Shown here piece by piece: positions 1 through 7,494 of a DNA stretch of 64,000 nucleotides. This DNA is from UBA2336 sp031395485 (GTDB taxonomy: Bacteria > Bacteroidota > Bacteroidia > Cytophagales > Cyclobacteriaceae): the NCBI GenBank assembly GCA_031395485.1, contig JANNUS010000017.1, positions 1-64,000 of the forward strand. Direction: 5' to 3'. Numbering within the stretch: position 1 is the stretch's first letter; each line of letters opens with the position of its first letter. The notes below the pieces were generated by a model. That model was not told the DNA's origin. It made no database searches and was given only the letters and a program-made list of their open reading frames with translations. The position numbers and the translations under genes were made by a program.

Positions 1-5
1 TTGCG

Positions 6-13
6 TATCTTTG
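6..13 (+). promoter_or_regulatory. -7 promoter element TATCTTTG ahead of the RNA helicase gene
   Basis: TATCTTTG matches the Bacteroidota housekeeping -7 consensus TAnnTTTG. The window begins only 5 bases upstream, so the -33 box cannot be judged. Transcription starting near base 18 would give a 5' leader of about 105 nt before the helicase ATG. Confidence 0.5.
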
Positions 14-42
14 CCCATCACTCCTCCAAATTCCCGTAAAAA

Positions 43-57
43 AGCGCTTTCAGCGCT
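43..57 (+). promoter_or_regulatory. 5' UTR hairpin in the helicase leader
   Basis: AGCGCT, TTC, AGCGCT forms a 6-bp stem with a 3-nt loop in the predicted leader of the DEAD-box helicase gene. Leaders of such helicases are often structured and temperature- or self-regulated in other bacteria. That role here is inference only. Confidence 0.3.
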
Positions 58-122
58 GCGTTGAGCCAAGAGGGATTCATTTTTAAACGCAACACGGCAT
101 TCCGTGTAATACAACAAAATTT

Positions 123-1520
123 ATGTCATTCGAAAAATTAAATCTCATTGAGCCTATTTATAGAGCTCTGAAAACAGAAGGCTATACCAAGCCTACTCCC
201 ATTCAAGAACAAGCTATTCCAATATTGTTAGAGCGAGGCGACTTGCTGGGCTGTGCACAAACCGGAACCGGGAAAACTGCAGCTTTTGCTATTCCAATAT
301 TGCAATTACTTCACAACGATGAACTCTTTGTGAAGGGCCCACAGGGCATCAAGGCATTGATCCTCACTCCTACCCGCGAGCTAGCCATCCAAATTGGTGA
401 AAGTTTTGCCGCGTACGGTAAGAACCTTCGTATAAAACACACCGTTATTTTTGGTGGTGTATCCCAACAATCACAAACCAACGCCTTGCGTTCCGGTGTT
501 GATATTCTGATCGCCACACCCGGTCGTTTGCTCGACTTGATGAACCAACGCTTTGTAAAGTTGGATCACCTTAAAATGTTAGTGTTAGACGAAGCAGACC
601 GCATGCTCGACATGGGCTTTATTCACGATGTGAAAAAGATCATAGCAAAAGTTCCGGCTAAGCGTCAAACTATTTTCTTCTCGGCTACTATGCCAACTGA
701 AATTTCTATGTTGGCGAATACGATTTTAACGAATCCAAAGCGTGTTGAAGTAACTCCGGTTGCATCTACTGCCAATACAATCCAACAAGCGATCTATTTT
801 GTAGAGAAAGGAAATAAACGAAAACTGTTGCATCATCTTTTACAAGATCGTTCTATCAATACGGCTTTAGTCTTTACACGTACCAAGCATGGCGCTGATC
901 GTGTTGCGAAAGATCTTAATGCCGCTGGCGTAAAGGCAGAAGCCATTCACGGAAATAAATCACAATCGCAAAGACAGCGTGCGTTGAGTAACTTCAAAGC
1001 ACAAACAACACGTGTATTGGTTGCAACTGATATTGCTGCACGTGGTATCGATATTGATGAACTTTCGCACGTAATCAATTTTGAATTACCGAACGTTCCT
1101 GAAACGTACGTTCACCGCATTGGCCGTACAGGCCGTGCAGGTGCCAGCGGAATTTCAATTTCGTTTTGTGACGATGAGGAAAAAGATTACTTGAAAGATA
1201 TTCAAAAGCTTATTGGTAAAACAGTTCCCGTTGTAACGGATCATCCGTATCCGATGACACCGGGAGGGATAAAAAATCCAAGAGTATCTCCTCCATTACG
1301 TCAGCCGCAACATAATAATAATAGAAGAGGCAGCAACAACGAATCTTCACAGCGGAGAAACAGTCCTTCCCCTCAGCGTGCAGGTGGGCAATCAAGTAAC
1401 AACCGTAGAGCATCTGGTAATACTGGCCGGCCTAACCGAAACAGCGGACGACCAAGTTCAAGCGGAAATTCAAGCTCGAACAACGGTTGGGGCAGCGAGG
1501 ACCGCGATAGAAATTATTAA
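123..1520 (+). CDS. rhlE: DEAD-box ATP-dependent RNA helicase, RhlE type
   Basis: This is an ATP-dependent RNA helicase that remodels RNA in ribosome assembly, decay or cold adaptation. All family motifs are visible in order: Q motif PTPIQEQAIP (about residue 24), Walker A AQTGTGKT (about 45), PTRELA, TPGR, DEADRMLDMG (Walker B), SAT, ARGIDI and HRIGRTGRAG. The helicase core ends near residue 375. The last 90 residues are a disordered Asn/Ser/Arg/Gly/Gln-rich tail, typical of the RhlE branch and probably an RNA-binding tether. The 465-residue length fits the family. It is monocistronic, with its own upstream -7 box and a strong terminator just downstream. The subfamily assignment (RhlE) is less certain than the DEAD-box call. 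Confidence 0.93.
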   Translation: MSFEKLNLIEPIYRALKTEGYTKPTPIQEQAIPILLERGDLLGCAQTGTGKTAAFAIPILQLLHNDELFVKGPQGIKALILTPTRELAIQIGESFAAYGKNLRIKHTVIFGGVSQQSQTNALRSGVDILIATPGRLLDLMNQRFVKLDHLKMLVLDEADRMLDMGFIHDVKKIIAKVPAKRQTIFFSATMPTEISMLANTILTNPKRVEVTPVASTANTIQQAIYFVEKGNKRKLLHHLLQDRSINTALVFTRTKHGADRVAKDLNAAGVKAEAIHGNKSQSQRQRALSNFKAQTTRVLVATDIAARGIDIDELSHVINFELPNVPETYVHRIGRTGRAGASGISISFCDDEEKDYLKDIQKLIGKTVPVVTDHPYPMTPGGIKNPRVSPPLRQPQHNNNRRGSNNESSQRRNSPSPQRAGGQSSNNRRASGNTGRPNRNSGRPSSSGNSSSNNGWGSEDRDRNY

Positions 1521-1541
1521 TAGTCAGAAGACTTAAGCATG

Positions 1542-1575
1542 ATGGTCTGTGAAATTCACAGACCATTTTTATTTT
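1542..1575 (+). terminator. Rho-independent terminator of the helicase gene
   Basis: ATGGTCTGTG at 1542-1551 pairs with CACAGACCAT at 1557-1566 (10 bp, 5-nt loop), followed by TTTTATTTT. It lies 21 bases after the helicase stop codon. Confidence 0.85.
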
Positions 1576-1629
1576 AACACATATTTGAAAAATTAGCTAG
1601 TTGCAAACCTGTTACACAGCTTCACGTAC

Positions 1630-1637
1630 TATCTTTG
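1630..1637 (+). promoter_or_regulatory. -7 element TATCTTTG abutting a GTG start
   Basis: TATCTTTG ends four bases before the GTG at 1642. A transcript starting 4-6 nt after the element would begin at or next to the start codon, so it would be leaderless. A TTG occurs at 1601 but the 26-nt gap is longer than the usual spacer. Confidence 0.55.
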
Positions 1638-1641
1638 CACT

Positions 1642-1965
1642 GTGAAGACCACCTCTATCCTATTTGCTGTATTTCTGCTCTGCCTTGCTGTATATCCCTG
1701 CAGCGACCTTGATACATGTGTGGATGAAATTCGAAGCGGCTTGGCCATGAGTGAAAATGTCAATCACTCTCATAGCAGCACGGAAGAATATTTTTGTACA
1801 CCTTTTTGCATTTGTTCATGTTGTGCAGCCCATATTCAATTGACCCATGTTGTTGATGTGCCTTTCACAAGCCTTATTCACAACACGCTGTTAGATACAC
1901 TCTATCGCGAGATGCCGTTACTGAATAATAGTGATTCGATCTGGCAACCACCAAAAATCGCTTAA
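1642..1965 (+). CDS. Small Cys-rich exported protein (DUF6660-like)
   Basis: A 107-residue protein of unknown function. It starts with a short signal peptide (hydrophobic core SILFAVFLLCLAV). A central Cys cluster follows, CTPFCICSCC, around residues 52-61, with His residues nearby. This resembles the DUF6660 family of Bacteroidota, which I remember as sitting beside CusA-type efflux genes. The position at the head of a copper island agrees. Only the GTG at 1642 gives an intact signal peptide, because the next Met is at residue 36. A role in metal binding or sensing outside the inner membrane is inference. The family name is from memory. Confidence 0.65.
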   Translation: MKTTSILFAVFLLCLAVYPCSDLDTCVDEIRSGLAMSENVNHSHSSTEEYFCTPFCICSCCAAHIQLTHVVDVPFTSLIHNTLLDTLYREMPLLNNSDSIWQPPKIA

Positions 1966-2427
1966 TCACCCTTCCCATTTTACTTAAGTAAGAAATCAAA
2001 ACCCAATTGGGTGTTTGACTTAAATTTTCATTTCACTCATTTCTTTATATCATGTAAAACAAGATTATTCATTATTCTATAAAGAATAAGTTGATTATCG
2101 GTTTTTTACCTTCGCCCGTTCGTGTAACCAGACCTGCCCACATCCCAAGCAATGCCAAGAGCCAAATATCCCCGCACAAGTTCTCATTAAAGATAAAGTG
2201 AGTAAACTAAAGGGTAGTTTTCTCTACACGTTCCAATTATCTCATGTGTAGTAAGTTCTATTGGGATGCCAATTAAAGGTTTCACAAGGTGGCTTGTAAA
2301 ATGCTCCATTTTAACCAATATGTGAATGATGTAATTCGATTCTAAGATTGTGTAATGCAATTAAAGACGGAGGTGCTCAGTTTCGCATGAGTAAAAATTT
2401 ATTAACAATTTAAAAAACAAAATAATT
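1966..2427. other. Intergenic stretch without a recognisable gene
   Basis: About 460 bases with stops in all frames. A small palindrome ACCCAATTGGGT (2001-2012) follows the upstream gene and may be a weak terminator stem. I found no gene remnant, tRNA or repeat that I could support. The promoter of the copper-storage gene presumably lies in its last 100 bases. Confidence 0.5.
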
Positions 2428-2781
2428 ATGAGTCACGAAAGATTTAAATCCTGCATTGCTGCCTGCAATGATTGCTCGGCTGAATGCGAACACTGTGCAA
2501 CTTCATGCCTGCACGAGAAAGATGCACAAATGTATGCCAAGTGCGTTGAGCTAGACCGCTATTGTGCGGACATGTGTAGAACGGCAGCTGCATTTATGGC
2601 TAGGGCTGATGAGCATACCACTGCATTCGTAAACAAGTTTTGTAGCCTGTGCGCAGAAATTTGTGACACCTGTGCAGAGGAATGTGAAAAACATTCACAT
2701 TCCGAGCATTGTAAAAAATGCGCAGAAGCTTGTCGCGATTGTGCCGAAGAGTGCAGAAAGATGGAAATGCAACACGCGTAA
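2428..2781 (+). CDS. Four-helix bundle copper-storage protein (Csp3-like)
   Basis: The 117-residue protein has 19 cysteines, mostly in CxxC and CxxxC spacings (for example residues 9, 13, 16, 20, 23, 27 and 72, 75, 79, 82, 86, then 95, 98, 102, 105, 109). The rest is helix-forming. This is the signature of the Csp/DUF326 family, whose four-helix bundles bind many Cu(I) ions in their core. No signal peptide is present, so it resembles cytosolic Csp3 rather than exported Csp1. A His-rich stretch (EKHSHSEHC) precedes the last helix. It opens a run of metal-handling genes. A cytosolic Cu(I) buffering role is inferred from the family. Confidence 0.88.
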   Translation: MSHERFKSCIAACNDCSAECEHCATSCLHEKDAQMYAKCVELDRYCADMCRTAAAFMARADEHTTAFVNKFCSLCAEICDTCAEECEKHSHSEHCKKCAEACRDCAEECRKMEMQHA

Positions 2782-2798
2782 ATTTTAAAACTAATAAA

Positions 2799-3152
2799 AT
2801 GAAAAATTTAATTTTTGTATGTGCCGCAATTGCTTTGTCGTTCGCTGCATTCGCCCAAACAGACACCACCATGAAAAAGATGGATCATGATAAAATGATG
2901 AACCATGACCAAATGGATATGTCAAAAACCGATGGCTGCATGATGATGAATGGAAAGATGATGATGATAAAAAATGGAAAGATGTCGACCATGTCAAAAC
3001 CAATGACTTTGAGCAATGGAACTAAATGCATGGTAGATGGAAAATGTGTAAAAAAAGACGGTACTAAAATGACCATGAAGGAAGGTGATCACATGGACAT
3101 GTCAGGAAATCTGCACCTGAAGAAGGATGTGAAGGCTAAAAGTGATGATTAA
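2799..3152 (+). CDS. Met/His/Lys-rich exported protein with DUF6799-like repeats
   Basis: A 117-residue protein starting at the ATG at 2799, which gives a clean signal peptide ending at AFAQ (about residue 20). The mature part is very rich in Met, Lys, Asp and His. It carries MxxGKM-type repeats (GKMMMIKNGKM, TLSNGTKCMVDGK, KKDGTKMTMKEG) like the DUF6799 repeats of Bacteroidota. Met and His clusters are classic soft ligands for periplasmic Cu(I)/Ag(I). An in-frame extension back to 2718 overlaps the previous gene and lacks a signal peptide, so I reject it. It lies 17 nt after the copper-storage gene and is probably cotranscribed. Metal binding is inferred from composition and context. Confidence 0.75.
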   Translation: MKNLIFVCAAIALSFAAFAQTDTTMKKMDHDKMMNHDQMDMSKTDGCMMMNGKMMMIKNGKMSTMSKPMTLSNGTKCMVDGKCVKKDGTKMTMKEGDHMDMSGNLHLKKDVKAKSDD

Positions 3153-3177
3153 ATTTTGAATTACAAATTTGTCTCCC

Positions 3178-3203
3178 GCAAAGCCTTCGCAAGAAGGCTT
3201 TGC
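3178..3203 (+). terminator. GNRA-capped hairpin, possible terminator
   Basis: GCAAAGCCTTC (3178-3188) and GAAGGCTTTGC (3193-3203) form a perfect 11-bp stem closed by the GNRA tetraloop GCAA. There is no long T run after it, so it could be a weak terminator or an mRNA-stabilising hairpin. Confidence 0.5.
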
Positions 3204-3338
3204 TTTGGAAAAACAGACCTTGAAAAAGCAATTATGGATAGAATCCAAGAGATGAATAGATGGATGGGCATAAGTAAAAGGTGAAGGTAATAGCTGACGA
3301 GGCGCATCATTCAATACTTATCTTTTAAAACTAAAGTT

Positions 3339-3461
3339 ATGATGCATAATAATGGTGAGTACTATTTTGGTGGAATGCACATTTTCTGGTGGTTGGTTTT
3401 GTTAATGATACTAGGAGGAATATTGTTATGGTTTTTAGGTTTTCGGAGTAGGAAAAAGTAA
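3339..3461 (+). CDS. 40-residue single-pass membrane peptide
   Basis: This short frame (ATG ATG at 3339, TAA at 3459-3461) encodes 40 residues. They are a polar start (MMHNNGEYYFGG), one strongly hydrophobic helix (HIFWWLVLLMILGGILLWFL) and a basic tail (RSRKK). The composition follows the positive-inside rule for a single-pass protein. Tiny Trp-rich membrane proteins of this look are common in Bacteroidota metal-resistance clusters. It lies 19 nt before the HMBD gene at 3481. Its function is unknown. Confidence 0.6.
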   Translation: MMHNNGEYYFGGMHIFWWLVLLMILGGILLWFLGFRSRKK

Positions 3462-3480
3462 ACTCTTAAAAATATTTAAA

Positions 3481-3693
3481 ATGAAAAAGAGACAAAGCGA
3501 TCAATCCCAGCAATCTGCTGGCAGTATGTTAAGCCAGAAAACAAAAGAGGATTTTAACAAACAACAGCCGGATCCAAACGGTCCGCATTTTAAAGCAATG
3601 AAGACCTATACCTGTCCAATGCATCCTGAGGTGCAGTCGGACAAACTGGGTAAATGCCCAAAATGTGGCATGGAATTAATTGAGAAGAAATAG
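3481..3693 (+). CDS. Small heavy-metal-binding domain (HMBD) protein
   Basis: A 70-residue soluble protein. The N-terminal 35 residues are polar and Gln/Ser-rich. The C-terminus is a complete heavy-metal-binding domain: YTCPMHPEV, then GKCPKCGMEL, near residues 41-68. The CPMHP plus CPxCGM pattern is typical of domains attached to CusB adaptors and CopA ATPases. No signal peptide is seen, so it is probably cytosolic. Two other proteins in this island carry the same domain. A metal chaperone or buffer role is inferred. Confidence 0.8.
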   Translation: MKKRQSDQSQQSAGSMLSQKTKEDFNKQQPDPNGPHFKAMKTYTCPMHPEVQSDKLGKCPKCGMELIEKK

Positions 3694-3788
3694 AGTAAGT
3701 CATTCATGAAGCTGATATAAATCATAGTTATAAAAATAATATAGCCAGAATTTTGCATACTCAGTCAACCATTTAAAACGAAAAGGAA

Positions 3789-4211
3789 ATGAAATATCTA
3801 AAGAACATTTTGTTTGCAGGAACTATAATCGTCTTTGTCTTGACCGGTTGTGACCAAGAACAAACAGCAACGTTATCAAAGCAAAATCAGATGGCCCTAA
3901 CAGGAATGAAAGAAGCATATGAAAATGCAAGCATTGCGAATGCTTCCTTGAGAATTGCTGTTCAAGCCGGAATTTCAAATGACATTCACAAATATGATTC
4001 AGTATTTCATTATTGTAAAGACAATTTTGAAATAGAACATAATAAGTATGAACAAAATGGTCCGCATGATGATCATTTCCATGATGCTCAAGGCATTCAT
4101 GGAATGAATTCAATGATGAGTAATCATCACCAATGGGTTGATGGTCATCATAAATCGGATCATGATCTGATGGGAGGACTCATTAGTGATCATAATTCGA
4201 TCACCCATTAA
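3789..4211 (+). CDS. His-rich lipoprotein of the metal island
   Basis: A 140-residue protein with a lipoprotein signal peptide. The lipobox is LTGC with Cys21 as the acylation site. After a helical middle, residues from about 93 to the end are extremely His/Asp/Met-rich (HDDHFHDAQG, SNHHQWVDGHHK). This suggests binding of several metal ions at the outer leaflet or periplasmic face. I do not recognise the family. It stands immediately upstream of the RND pump genes. A periplasmic metal-scavenging or delivery role is inferred from composition. Confidence 0.75.
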   Translation: MKYLKNILFAGTIIVFVLTGCDQEQTATLSKQNQMALTGMKEAYENASIANASLRIAVQAGISNDIHKYDSVFHYCKDNFEIEHNKYEQNGPHDDHFHDAQGIHGMNSMMSNHHQWVDGHHKSDHDLMGGLISDHNSITH

Positions 4212-4212
4212 T

Positions 4213-4290
4213 ATGCATTCGCTTTATAATATAAGTAAAGACAGCAAGGTCGCCCAAAGCATGAAACAGCTATTTGCGAAAAGAAAATGA
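4213..4290 (+). CDS. 25-codon leader ORF coupled to the RND pump gene
   Basis: ATG at 4213 starts one base after the lipoprotein stop. The TGA at 4288-4290 overlaps the pump ATG (ATGA, 4287-4290). The peptide is basic and has no metal ligands other than one His and two Met. The tight junctions on both sides suggest it serves translational coupling to the pump gene, or is a relic of a longer gene. It is too short to judge by homology. Confidence 0.4.
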   Translation: MHSLYNISKDSKVAQSMKQLFAKRK

Positions 4291-5567
4291 TTGAAAAAAT
4301 CATCTCTTGGTCAATGTACAATCGCTTCTTCGTTTGGTTAGGGATACTCCTGATCATCATAGGCGGAGTGTTTGCCGTGTTCACCACACCCGTAGACGCA
4401 ATCCCTGATCTTTCTGAAAACCAAGTGATCATTTATACGGAGTGGATGGGTCGTAATCCAAAAATCATAGAAGACCAGGTTACGTACCCGTTGGTATCCA
4501 ATCTGCAGGGAATGCCAAAAATCAAAAGTATCCGGGCAGCTTCCATGTTTGGGATGAGTTTCGTCTTTGTTATTTTCAATGATGATGTCGATATCTACTG
4601 GGCGCGGTCGCGTGTACTTGAGCGACTTAACTACGCACAAAAGTTTCTACCTCCAGGATTGACTCCCTCGCTGGGCCCTGATGGTACCGGAGTAGGGCAC
4701 GTTTTCTGGTACACGCTCGATGCGCCCGGTTTTAATCTTGGTGAGTTGCGTGCCCTACAGGATTGGTATGTTAAATTCGCGCTGCAAAAAGTAGAGGGAG
4801 TTAGTGAAGTCGCTTCCTTTGGTGGCTTTCAGAAACAATACCAAGTTACCATCGATCCATACAAGCTGGTGTATTTCAATATTCCACTGATGGATGTGAC
4901 CAAAGCCATCACTGGAAATAATCGTGATGTAGGAGGAAGTGTTTTCGAAATGAATTCCACCAGCTACATGATAAGAGGGTTAGGGTACATCACCAGTCTT
5001 GACGACATCAAAAACATTTCATTAGGCACCTACAAATCCATCCCTATAAAAATTTCAGATGTTGCTACTGTTCAAATGAGCAGTGACTTACGATTAGGCA
5101 TTACAGAGCAGAATGGTGATGGAGAAGTTGTGGGAGGTATTGTAGTGATGCGCTATGGTGAGAATGCTAAAGAAGTAATTGACCGGATTAAAGAACGGCT
5201 AGTTGATGTTGAAATGGGTTTACCGTCTGGAGTAAAGTTCAAAGTAGCTTACGACAGAAGTGATCTGATCGAAGCGGCAGTTGCAACGCTTACTGAAGCA
5301 TTATGGGAGGAAATACTCATTGTGTCTTTGGTCGTGATGATTTTCATTTTTCATTTCCGAAGTGCGTTAGTCGCCATTATTACAATCCCTCTTTCTATTC
5401 TCATCGCCTTTATAATTATACGATTTACCGGCATCAGCCTCAACATCATGTCACTTGGTGGTGTGGCTTTGGCCATTGGCGATCTGGTTGATGCGGGTAT
5501 TGTGATGACGGAAAATGCTTATCGCAAACTTACGCAGGCAGTTGTTAATCCTCAATCTGAATCGTGA
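4287..5567 (+). CDS. RND heavy-metal efflux pump, N-terminal half (CusA/CzcA family)
   Basis: The 426-residue product matches the first 40% of a CusA/CzcA inner-membrane proton-driven pump. It has TM1 (about residues 13-33), the VDAIPDLSENQVII segment, and the porter region with EWMGRNPKIIEDQVTYPL and GPDGTGVGHVFWYT. TM2-TM4 follow, ending in GDLVDAGIVMTENAYRKL, which carries the proton-relay Asp. Family members are single proteins of about 1040 residues. Here the frame stops in the cytoplasmic loop between TM4 and TM5, and the rest follows in another frame starting in the overlapping TGATG. Either it is a genuine two-gene pump or a single-base indel. Substrate Cu/Ag versus Zn/Co/Cd is not settled by sequence; the context favours copper. 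Confidence 0.85.
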   Translation: MIEKIISWSMYNRFFVWLGILLIIIGGVFAVFTTPVDAIPDLSENQVIIYTEWMGRNPKIIEDQVTYPLVSNLQGMPKIKSIRAASMFGMSFVFVIFNDDVDIYWARSRVLERLNYAQKFLPPGLTPSLGPDGTGVGHVFWYTLDAPGFNLGELRALQDWYVKFALQKVEGVSEVASFGGFQKQYQVTIDPYKLVYFNIPLMDVTKAITGNNRDVGGSVFEMNSTSYMIRGLGYITSLDDIKNISLGTYKSIPIKISDVATVQMSSDLRLGITEQNGDGEVVGGIVVMRYGENAKEVIDRIKERLVDVEMGLPSGVKFKVAYDRSDLIEAAVATLTEALWEEILIVSLVVMIFIFHFRSALVAIITIPLSILIAFIIIRFTGISLNIMSLGGVALAIGDLVDAGIVMTENAYRKLTQAVVNPQSES

Positions 5568-7492
5568 TGGAAAAGGAGCGCATTGGCAATACAAGTGAAC
5601 TTCGGGAAGAACAACGGATTAGCATCATCGAAAAATCCTCGCGTATGATTGGTAGAGCCGTATTCTACTCTATACTCATTACACTGATTTCGTTTTTTCC
5701 GATTTTATTCCTTACAGGTCAGGAGCAGAAATTATTCTCGCCACTTGTTCTCACCAAAACCTTTACCATGATCGGTTCAGCGATTGTTGCACTCTTTATA
5801 GTGCCGATGTTGCTGCGAACATTGATGAAAGGAAAGCTGAGGCCGGAAAGTCGCAATATTATTTCCAATTTTTTTATCCGATTATATAGTCCTGTTCTTC
5901 GGCTTTGCCTCCGTTGGAAGAAGAGCGTAATAGCCATTGCTTTTATAGTAAGTCTCGGCTGCATTCCCCTTTTGTTAAGTATGGGTTCTGAATTTATGCC
6001 GCCATTAGATGAAGGATCACTTCTTTTTATGCCAGTAACCCTTCCTGATGCTTCCAATTCCGAAATCAAACGAATTCTTCAACTGCAAGACCGGCTTATC
6101 AAAGAATTTCCTGAAGTAGTGAATGTATTGGGCAAAGCAGGAAGGGCCAATACGGCTACCGATAACGCGCCCTTAAGCATGATTGAAACGATTATTATTT
6201 TAAAACCAAAAGATGAATGGCGCGAAGGGATGACGAAAGAGAAACTCATCGCTGAGTTAAATGAAAAAGTACAGATACCCGGAGTGACGAGTGGTTGGAC
6301 TCAACCTATTATCAACCGAATCAATATGCTTTCCACAGGTATCCGCACAGACGTGGGTATTAAAGTTTATGGACAGAACATTGACAGTATCTATAACATT
6401 TCTTTGGGTATCGAGAAGGCTCTCAAGGGAACTGAAGGTCTTGCTGACTTATACGTAGAACAACTTACTGGAGGAAAGTACCTCGATATTAAAATTAATC
6501 GCGAAGAGTTGGCACGCTATGGCCTGAGCACGGACGAAGTAAGTATGCTTATTGAAACCGCTATTGGCGGTATGAACCTGACTAACACGGTTGAAGGAAG
6601 GGAACGGTTTACGGTAAGCTTGCGTCTCGGACAGGATTACCGGAATGACCTTTCAGAAATTAATCGGATTCCAATCCAAACCGCGAGTTATGGTACTATT
6701 CCGCTCTCGTCTGTAGTTGACATTACAATCTCAGAAGGCCCACCGATGATCAGTTCAGAAAATGCTATGCTAAGAGGCACTGTACTTTTCAATATCCGGG
6801 GAAAAGACATGGGCAGCGTAGTTAAAGACGCTAAAAAAAGAATTGAGAATGAATTCAAAAAATTACCAAAGGGCTACTTCATTGAATGGAGCGGTCAATA
6901 TGAAAATCAGGTACGCGCCCAAAACCGTTTGAAGATCATCATTCCCATCACACTGCTCGTTATCTCCTTTGTATTGTATTTCACTTTTAAGTCGGCAAAA
7001 GAAATGCTGATCGTGCTTTCGAGTTTGCCCGTGGCGCTTGTCGGTGGGGTTTATTCCATGTATTTCTTTGACGTTAATTTTTCTGTGGCAGTAGCTGTTG
7101 GTTTCATCGCATTGTTCGGGGTGGCCGTAGAGACTGGCATTCTCATGATTGTTTACCTGAACGAATCCATTCAAAAGCTTGCAATAACAAAAGGTAATTC
7201 TCCTGATAAAATTCATAATGATGATATAAAAGACGCTGTATTTGAGGGTGCAGTGTTGCGGGTAAGGCCAAAACTCATGACCGTCATGGCAGACATGGTT
7301 GGTCTGCTCCCCATACTATTGGCCACAGGGGCAGGCAGTGATGTGATGAAGCCCATAACCATTCCATTTGTGTTTGGGCTAATTACTTCTACATTATTTG
7401 TACTCATTGTATTGCCCGTGGTTTATGAAGTTGTTAAGGAACGTGAACTAAAAAAGAATGGTAAACTCCAATACATGGAGATTAAAGATTGA
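5567..7492 (+). CDS. RND heavy-metal efflux pump, C-terminal half (CusA/CzcA family)
   Basis: The 641-residue product continues the pump from just before TM5 to the end. It begins with a loop, then RMIGRAVFYSILITLISFFP (TM5), the second porter domain and TM8-TM12. Recognisable blocks include GSEFMPPLDEGSLLFMP, INMLSTGIRTDVGIKVYG, PLSSVVDITISEGP and VLRVRPKLMTV. The position of CusA Met573 is Met here (INMLSTG). The positions I align with Met623 and Met672 are Leu and non-Met, so the CusA Met triad is incomplete. The ATG at 5567 overlaps the upstream TGA (TGATG). The in-frame GTG at 5564 is an alternative. The two halves sum to about 1067 residues, the normal full length. Confidence 0.85.
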   Translation: MEKERIGNTSELREEQRISIIEKSSRMIGRAVFYSILITLISFFPILFLTGQEQKLFSPLVLTKTFTMIGSAIVALFIVPMLLRTLMKGKLRPESRNIISNFFIRLYSPVLRLCLRWKKSVIAIAFIVSLGCIPLLLSMGSEFMPPLDEGSLLFMPVTLPDASNSEIKRILQLQDRLIKEFPEVVNVLGKAGRANTATDNAPLSMIETIIILKPKDEWREGMTKEKLIAELNEKVQIPGVTSGWTQPIINRINMLSTGIRTDVGIKVYGQNIDSIYNISLGIEKALKGTEGLADLYVEQLTGGKYLDIKINREELARYGLSTDEVSMLIETAIGGMNLTNTVEGRERFTVSLRLGQDYRNDLSEINRIPIQTASYGTIPLSSVVDITISEGPPMISSENAMLRGTVLFNIRGKDMGSVVKDAKKRIENEFKKLPKGYFIEWSGQYENQVRAQNRLKIIIPITLLVISFVLYFTFKSAKEMLIVLSSLPVALVGGVYSMYFFDVNFSVAVAVGFIALFGVAVETGILMIVYLNESIQKLAITKGNSPDKIHNDDIKDAVFEGAVLRVRPKLMTVMADMVGLLPILLATGAGSDVMKPITIPFVFGLITSTLFVLIVLPVVYEVVKERELKKNGKLQYMEIKD

Positions 7493-7494
7493 TC

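Noticed and set aside
2718..2798. In-frame 5' extension of the Met-rich exported protein gene
   Set aside because: It runs antiphase over the end of the copper-storage gene and buries the signal peptide, so the ATG at 2799 is used.
3234..3284. 16-codon ORF starting MDRIQEMNRWMG
   Set aside because: Too short and without a clear initiation context or neighbour link. It could be chance or a relic.
5558..5570. Programmed -1 frameshift joining the two RND halves
   Set aside because: The overlap ATCGTGATGG contains no X XXY YYZ heptamer and no strong hairpin just after it. Coupled reinitiation at TGATG or an indel is simpler.
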